A stretch of 64,000 nt of DNA from an archaeon GW2011_AR20 (GTDB lineage Archaea > Nanobdellota > Nanobdellia > SCGC-AAA011-G17 > GW2011-AR20). Under the pieces are notes generated by a model. The model ran no database searches. It worked only from the letters and a program-made list of their open reading frames with translations, and was not told the origin of the DNA. Each line of letters begins with the position of its first letter. The first letter of the stretch is position 1. Below, piece after piece: positions 59,497 through 64,000 of the stretch. The DNA is taken from contig CP010426.1 in the NCBI GenBank assembly GCA_000830315.1, positions 199,156 to 263,155 on the forward strand. Direction: 5' to 3'. Position numbers and translations under genes: made by a program.

Positions 59497-61557
59497 ATGG
59501 TGGAACTCTTGATAAGTGAGAAGCCGCAGTCGGCGCTTAAAATAGCAACAGCATTAGCAGACGATAAAGTAATTAAAAAAGAAAATAAAAAAATACCTTA
59601 TTATGAGGTAAAACACAAGGGAAAGAAGATTATTGTCGGATGCGCCGTGGGCCATTTATTCGGGTTAAAGGAAATCGATGGAAAGGGATGGACATATCCG
59701 ACCTTCAATTATGACTGGATTCCAATATACGAAGTTAATAAGGCAGCAAAACACACCAAGCCTTACATCGAGACATTAAAGAAACTAGTAAAGGAAGCGG
59801 ACGAATTCACGATTTGCACAGATTTTGATGACGAAGGAAGCCTTCTCGGATATAATGTTTTAAGATTTATTGCAAAGAAAAATGACGCAGCTAGGATGAA
59901 GTTCAGCACGTTAACAAAGAAAGACCTGGTTAGTTCTTATGAAAACAAATTTAAGACACTTGATTTCGGACAGATATTTGCAGGCGAAACAAGGCATACA
60001 TTGGACTGGGCATGGGGAATTAATTTATCAAGGGCTTTAACCTTGTCTGTAAAAAATGCAAAAGGAGGTTTTAAAATACTCTCGATAGGAAGGGTTCAGG
60101 GACCGACATTAAATTTAATTGTTAACAAGGAGAAAGAAATTTTATCATTCAAACCTGTTCCATACTGGCAGGTTTCTCTGGTATTTAATCATGATGGAAA
60201 AGATTTTACAGCAGAGCATAAGAAAAATCCTTTCTGGAAAAAGAACGAAGCTGAAAAAGCATTGCAAAATACAAAAAACAGCAAAGCGATCATAAGCAAG
60301 ATAAAGAAATCAGAAATCATCCAGGCGCCACCGACACCATTTGATTTGACAACATTACAGCTAGAGGCTTACAGAACCCTGGGAATAAATCCAAAAGAAA
60401 CATTGTCATTAGCGCAAAATCTTTATGTAAATGGTTTAATCAGTTATCCAAGAACAAGCTCGCAGCAAATCCCGCCTTCAATAGATTTAAGGGAAATATT
60501 AACCAAATTATTTAAATCCGATTATGCAGATTTAGTTAAGGAATTGTTAAAAAAACAACTTCAGCCAAATAACGGAAAAAAAACAGATCCTGCGCACCCA
60601 GCAATTATTCCGACAGGGGAAATTCCTGAGAAATTAACAGACAGGGAATTTAAGCTGTATGACTTAATTACAAGAAGAACACTTGCGACATTGGCAGAAC
60701 CTGCAAAAAGAGAATCACTTCAAATTGAGATTAATATTAACAAGGAATTATTCGCCTTAAATGGAATTAAAACAATTTATCCGGGGTGGCATAAGTATTA
60801 TGGGCATTTTTTGATGTTAAAGGAGACAGAGCTTCCTGAATTCAGGGGAGGACAGGAAATCAAAAATTATAGAACAGATATGTATGAAAAAGAAACACAG
60901 CCGCCTAAAAGATATTCTCCGGCATCTCTGGTAAAAGAATTGGAAAAAAAGCATCTTGGAACAAAAGCAACAAGATCCAATATCATCGATACCTTGTATG
61001 AAAGGCAGTACATCCATGAGCAAAGCATCCAGGCAACACACCTTGGAATCAGGGTAATAGAGACATTAGAGAAATATTCTCCTGAAATCATAGACGAGAA
61101 ATTAACGAAGCATTTTGAAAAAGAAACAGATTTGATTGAGCAGAATAAAAAACCAAAGGAGAAGGTTATTGAAGAAAGCAAAAATGTTTTAATAAAAATA
61201 CTTGAGAAGTTTAAGAAAAATGAATTAAACATCGGAAATGAGTTAGCAGAGGCAAACAAGCAGACGCGGGATAAGGCAAGCATAATCGGAAAATGTCCCA
61301 AATGCAAGGAAGGAGATTTAAGGATATTATACAATAGAAACAGCAAAAATTATTTTGTTGCGTGCAATAAATATCCTGAATGCAAGACAACTTTCTCAAT
61401 GCCAAAATATGCCCTGCCAAAACCGAATGATGTTTGCAAAGAATGCAATTATCCCAGGCTAAAGATGATCAGAAAAGCAAGGCGTCCTTATGACTTCTGC
61501 ATTAATCCGGAATGCTCCTCAAGAAAAAGATATGAAGAAGAAAGAAATTCAGCTTAG
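59497..61557 (+). CDS. topA: DNA topoisomerase I (type IA)
   Basis: A 686-residue topoisomerase. The Toprim part is VELLISEKPQSALKIATALA and ICTDFDDEGSLLG (about 104-117), where the usual DxDxEG is D-x-D-D-EG. Then come the cap/gate domains, catalytic Tyr317 in GLISYPRTSSQ, and C-terminal zinc ribbons (CPKC, CNKYPEC, CKEC, CINPEC). It relaxes negative supercoils. Length and order are as in archaeal topo IA, close to topo III type. The 3' end overlaps radB convergently by 9 bases. Confidence 0.95.
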   Translation: MVELLISEKPQSALKIATALADDKVIKKENKKIPYYEVKHKGKKIIVGCAVGHLFGLKEIDGKGWTYPTFNYDWIPIYEVNKAAKHTKPYIETLKKLVKEADEFTICTDFDDEGSLLGYNVLRFIAKKNDAARMKFSTLTKKDLVSSYENKFKTLDFGQIFAGETRHTLDWAWGINLSRALTLSVKNAKGGFKILSIGRVQGPTLNLIVNKEKEILSFKPVPYWQVSLVFNHDGKDFTAEHKKNPFWKKNEAEKALQNTKNSKAIISKIKKSEIIQAPPTPFDLTTLQLEAYRTLGINPKETLSLAQNLYVNGLISYPRTSSQQIPPSIDLREILTKLFKSDYADLVKELLKKQLQPNNGKKTDPAHPAIIPTGEIPEKLTDREFKLYDLITRRTLATLAEPAKRESLQIEININKELFALNGIKTIYPGWHKYYGHFLMLKETELPEFRGGQEIKNYRTDMYEKETQPPKRYSPASLVKELEKKHLGTKATRSNIIDTLYERQYIHEQSIQATHLGIRVIETLEKYSPEIIDEKLTKHFEKETDLIEQNKKPKEKVIEESKNVLIKILEKFKKNELNIGNELAEANKQTRDKASIIGKCPKCKEGDLRILYNRNSKNYFVACNKYPECKTTFSMPKYALPKPNDVCKECNYPRLKMIRKARRPYDFCINPECSSRKRYEEERNSA

Positions 61558-62142
61558 AATAATTCCCTCGTTCTTAATATCGAATGAATATTCAAACTTA
61601 TTTGGCTTTTCAATCGTCATTTTTCTTGGATTTTTCTCCAGTTTTAAAATAAATTTGCAGAATTTCTTTACCATCTCGCCGCCAACACTCTTAATCTCAT
61701 TGTTAAAATTGTAGACCTGGTTCGTAATTAATATATTAATCCCGGATTTACTTAATAATCTTAATTTTGCCAGAATGTCCCCCATCTTTTTATTTACTTC
61801 CTTGACATTATTCTTTAATTCTACCCTATAATTAGAGCCGATGGTGTCAATTACAATTAAAGAGACCTTCTTTGTATTCTCGAGATTATTTATAACCCTG
61901 CATTGCTCATCAAAGTCCCTGGTTTTAATCAATAAAATATTTCTTAAACAACTTTCATAATGTTCCTGGGAAATTTGCTTAAATCTCTCGAAATTAAATC
62001 CATTCTCGGTATCTATAAAAATTACCTTGTTGAATTTGCTAAAATCCCTTGCTAGCATTAATGCCAGGGTTGTTTTTCCCGTTCCTCCCTCGCCATAAAT
62101 TAAATTTATCCCCGATTTAAGATTCAATAATTCATTTAACAT
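61549..62142 (-). CDS. radB: RadB, RadA paralog
   Basis: A 197-residue RecA-fold ATPase that lacks the RadA N-terminal helix-hairpin-helix. Walker A is YGEGGTGKTTLALML, a helper DTENGFNFERFKQIS follows, and Walker B is LIVIDTIGS with ITNQVYNFN (L2-like end). I chose ATG 62142; an in-frame TTG at 62160 adds little. RadB assists RadA. The gene diverges from a zinc-ribbon regulator with a perfect palindrome in the gap. Confidence 0.9.
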   Translation of the reverse strand: MLNELLNLKSGINLIYGEGGTGKTTLALMLARDFSKFNKVIFIDTENGFNFERFKQISQEHYESCLRNILLIKTRDFDEQCRVINNLENTKKVSLIVIDTIGSNYRVELKNNVKEVNKKMGDILAKLRLLSKSGINILITNQVYNFNNEIKSVGGEMVKKFCKFILKLEKNPRKMTIEKPNKFEYSFDIKNEGIILS

Positions 62143-62176
62143 ATAAAAAACAGGACCCAAACATTTATATACCTGT

Positions 62177-62199
62177 TGTATACACTAAAAGTGTATACA
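62177..62199. promoter_or_regulatory. Perfect operator-like inverted repeat
   Basis: TGTATACAC-TAAAA-GTGTATACA, arms of 9 with a 5-base spacer, sits 35 bases before RadB and 4 bases before the ATG of the regulator at 62204, inside the shared promoter. It is the cleanest dyad in the window. Confidence 0.75.
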
Positions 62200-62203
62200 C
62201 AAA

Positions 62204-62578
62204 ATGGCAGACATATTTGAAACCACGGTATTGTGCGAAGATTGCAATAAAAAGACGACAAAGCACGAATTATTCCGAGACGGATTTAGGATAAGAACCT
62301 GGGAATGTCCTTCATGCGGCAGAGTCTGGCATCATCCAGGAGACAAGCAGTCTTATGATGAATTTCAGAAACTCAAGGAAAAGCAATTTCAGGTTAAATT
62401 AAGAATGGTCGGCAATTCATACGCAATCTCAATTCCAAGGGAGATAATAGAATTTGAGGAAGAATCCCATCGTGAATTAAATAAATTAATTTCATTGAAT
62501 GTAGAAGAGCCTGGAAAGGTATCATTGTTTTTGCATAAAAGAATTACAAAAGTTTTTAAAAACAACAGACCAAGGTAA
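62204..62578 (+). CDS. Zinc-ribbon plus AbrB-like DNA-binding protein
   Basis: A 124-residue protein. The N-terminal zinc ribbon ([21 protein letters not shown]; about 11-46) is followed by an AbrB/SpoVT-like looped hinge (about 65-115: [20 protein letters not shown]). It probably binds the palindrome just before its start and so may regulate itself and radB. Divergent from radB; it precedes the Cdc48 gene by 5 bases, so may be in its operon. Confidence 0.86.
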   Translation: MADIFETTVLCEDCNKKTTKHELFRDGFRIRTWECPSCGRVWHHPGDKQSYDEFQKLKEKQFQVKLRMVGNSYAISIPREIIEFEEESHRELNKLISLNVEEPGKVSLFLHKRITKVFKNNRPR

Positions 62579-62583
62579 GAAAA

Positions 62584-64000
62584 ATGAAAGACCCAAAAGA
62601 TGTTAAACTAAAAGTAATGGAAGCATTGCAGGAAGAAGCTTACAAAGGAATTGTAAGAATTGATTCAGAGACAATGCATTTAATTGGAGTTCATCCAGGA
62701 GATGTTGTCCAGATTACAGGCGGAAGAGAAACAGTTGCTATTGTAGATCGGGCTTATCCTACAGATGTTGGACAAAATGTTATAAGAATGGATGGAATAA
62801 TGAGAAGAAATGCAAAAACTTCTATAGGCGAATTTATTACAGTCAAGAAAGCAGAAGTAAAAGAAGCTAAAGATGTTGTCATAGCACCCGCGCAAAAAGG
62901 AGTTATGGTAAAAGCAGATCCCAGGATTTTCAAGAAGGCTTTACTAGGAAGGGCAGTTGTTAAAGGAGATATTGTTGCACCCGGCGGAACAAGAACAAGG
63001 CACAGGACAATGTCTGAATCCCCATTTTTTGAAGAAGTATTCAGCATGTTTGAAGAAAGTTTTACAGCAGGTTTCGGACTGGCTGGATTAAGATTTATAA
63101 TTGCAAATACAAATCCAAAAACACCTGTAATAATTACAGAAAATACTGAATTAACATTAAATCCCAAGGCAGTCGAGGTTTCAGAGGAGAAAGTCCCAGA
63201 AGTTACTTATGAAGACATCGGCGGATTAAAGGAAGAGATATCAAAGATAAGAGAAATGGTCGAGTTGCCATTGAAACATCCGAATTTATTTTCTAAATTA
63301 GGAATTGAGCCTCCTAAGGGGGTTTTATTACACGGGCCGCCAGGAACAGGAAAAACTTTATTGGCTAAGGCAGTTGCAAATGAAAGTGAAGCTAACTTTA
63401 TTTTAGTCAATGGGCCAGAGATTATGAATAAATTTTACGGCGAATCCGAAAAACGCATCAGAGATATATTTGAAGAAGCTGAGAAAAACGCACCAAGCAT
63501 AATTTTTATTGATGAAATAGATGCAATTGCTCCAAAAAGAGACGAAAGTTATGGAGAATTAGAAAGAAGACTTGTTTCCCAATTGTTAACTATGATGGAT
63601 GGCTTAAAGGGAAGAGGAAAGGTTGTTGTTATTGGTGCTACTAACAGGCCAAATGCAGTTGACCCCGCCTTAAGACGCCCAGGAAGATTTGACAGGGAAA
63701 TATCAATTGGCGTTCCAAATAAATTAGGAAGGTTAAATATTTTAAAAATACATACAAGAAATATGCCCTTGGCAAAGGATGTTAATTTAAATAGATTAGC
63801 TGAGATTACCCATGGATTTGTTGGAGCAGATGTTGCTGCATTATCAAGAGAAGCTGCAATGAGTGTTTTAAGAAGGATTTTGCCAGAGATTAAATTAGGA
63901 GAAAAAGAAGATATTCCAGATGAGATATTGCAAAAATTGACAGTAACTGATTTGGATTTTAGGGAAGCTTTGAAATTAGTAAGGCCAAGTGCTATGAGGG
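62584..64000 (+). CDS. cdc48: Cdc48/VCP-type AAA ATPase, 5' part
   Basis: The frame is open from ATG 62584 to the window end; 472 residues are visible. N-domain: double-psi barrel ([20 protein letters not shown]) and following Cdc48-N region. The first AAA module has Walker [19 protein letters not shown] (about 262), Walker [29 protein letters not shown] and the [10 protein letters not shown] arginine-finger region. The second module must lie beyond the edge. It unfolds proteins for degradation. It is probably co-transcribed with the regulator upstream. Confidence 0.93.
   Translation, partial: MKDPKDVKLKVMEALQEEAYKGIVRIDSETMHLIGVHPGDVVQITGGRETVAIVDRAYPTDVGQNVIRMDGIMRRNAKTSIGEFITVKKAEVKEAKDVVIAPAQKGVMVKADPRIFKKALLGRAVVKGDIVAPGGTRTRHRTMSESPFFEEVFSMFEESFTAGFGLAGLRFIIANTNPKTPVIITENTELTLNPKAVEVSEEKVPEVTYEDIGGLKEEISKIREMVELPLKHPNLFSKLGIEPPKGVLLHGPPGTGKTLLAKAVANESEANFILVNGPEIMNKFYGESEKRIRDIFEEAEKNAPSIIFIDEIDAIAPKRDESYGELERRLVSQLLTMMDGLKGRGKVVVIGATNRPNAVDPALRRPGRFDREISIGVPNKLGRLNILKIHTRNMPLAKDVNLNRLAEITHGFVGADVAALSREAAMSVLRRILPEIKLGEKEDIPDEILQKLTVTDLDFREALKLVRPSAMR

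Overview
The window looks like a chromosomal segment of an AT-rich DPANN-type archaeon, most likely related to Woesearchaeota or Pacearchaeota. The lineage is inferred from gene style and I cannot prove it. The archaeal signature is clear: both subunits of DNA polymerase D, Orc1/Cdc6, Gins51, RadA and RadB, RPA, endonuclease Q, archaeal LonB, SRP54 and FtsY, ribosomal proteins L44e and S27e, aIF2-alpha, Nop10, Bud32, a Cdc48-type ATPase, a geranylgeranyl reductase, and tRNA genes with archaeal-type introns. Many genes have a TATA box about 20 to 35 bases before the start codon, which suggests leaderless mRNAs.

Positions 1-12400: a tight operon of four small one-membrane-segment proteins with pilin-like N termini runs into RPA. 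It is followed by a frameshifted gene, a YdjM-like membrane protein, a PEGA lipoprotein, RadA carrying a 495-residue intein, an intron-containing tRNA-Arg, a GDPD-type phosphodiesterase, a glycosyltransferase, a zinc-ribbon protein with EF-1 beta, an odd HIT protein, a prepilin peptidase and a GGR-family oxidoreductase.

Positions 12400-20500: five envelope genes in a row on the + strand (a 1211-residue Cys-rich and FnIII surface protein, two anchored proteins, two lipoproteins). Positions 20500-30100: endonuclease Q, then a leftward run Gins51, L44e, S27e, aIF2-alpha, Nop10, PAC2, then FtsY, SRP54 and a Bud32-like kinase on the + strand, and a DNRLRE lipoprotein.

Positions 30100-40200: a replication hub. 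PolD large subunit, PolD small subunit and Orc1/Cdc6 overlap one another on the minus strand. Upstream of Orc1 lies a 752-base, extremely AT-rich gene-free stretch that is a good origin candidate. PRC-barrel and LonB genes run the other way.

Positions 40200-55200: accessory DNA with many small unknown genes. It holds two coiled-coil plus winged-helix proteins with repeat-filled linkers, an AbrB/HNH divergent pair with palindromes, a translationally coupled four-gene operon (three small winged-helix-like proteins and a PLD-like protein), a coupled RHH/basic/DNA-methyltransferase cassette with an unknown divergent gene, two XerA-type recombinases (one missing an active-site His), a 781-residue surface protein, a deaminase, a transglutaminase-like protein, and a small gene interrupted by an in-frame TGA inside a perfect hairpin.

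Positions 55200-64000: an EamA transporter, a tRNA-Lys with a non-canonical intron in the T arm, a Toprim protein, SerRS, a phosphoesterase, topoisomerase IA, RadB, a zinc-ribbon/AbrB regulator behind a perfect operator-like palindrome, and the first two thirds of a Cdc48 ATPase that runs off the end.

The strongest candidates for something undescribed are the coupled winged-helix/PLD operon at 44944-46710 and the methyltransferase cassette at 46972-48616. The TGA/hairpin gene at 54973 and the matching active-site changes in both PolD subunits come next.
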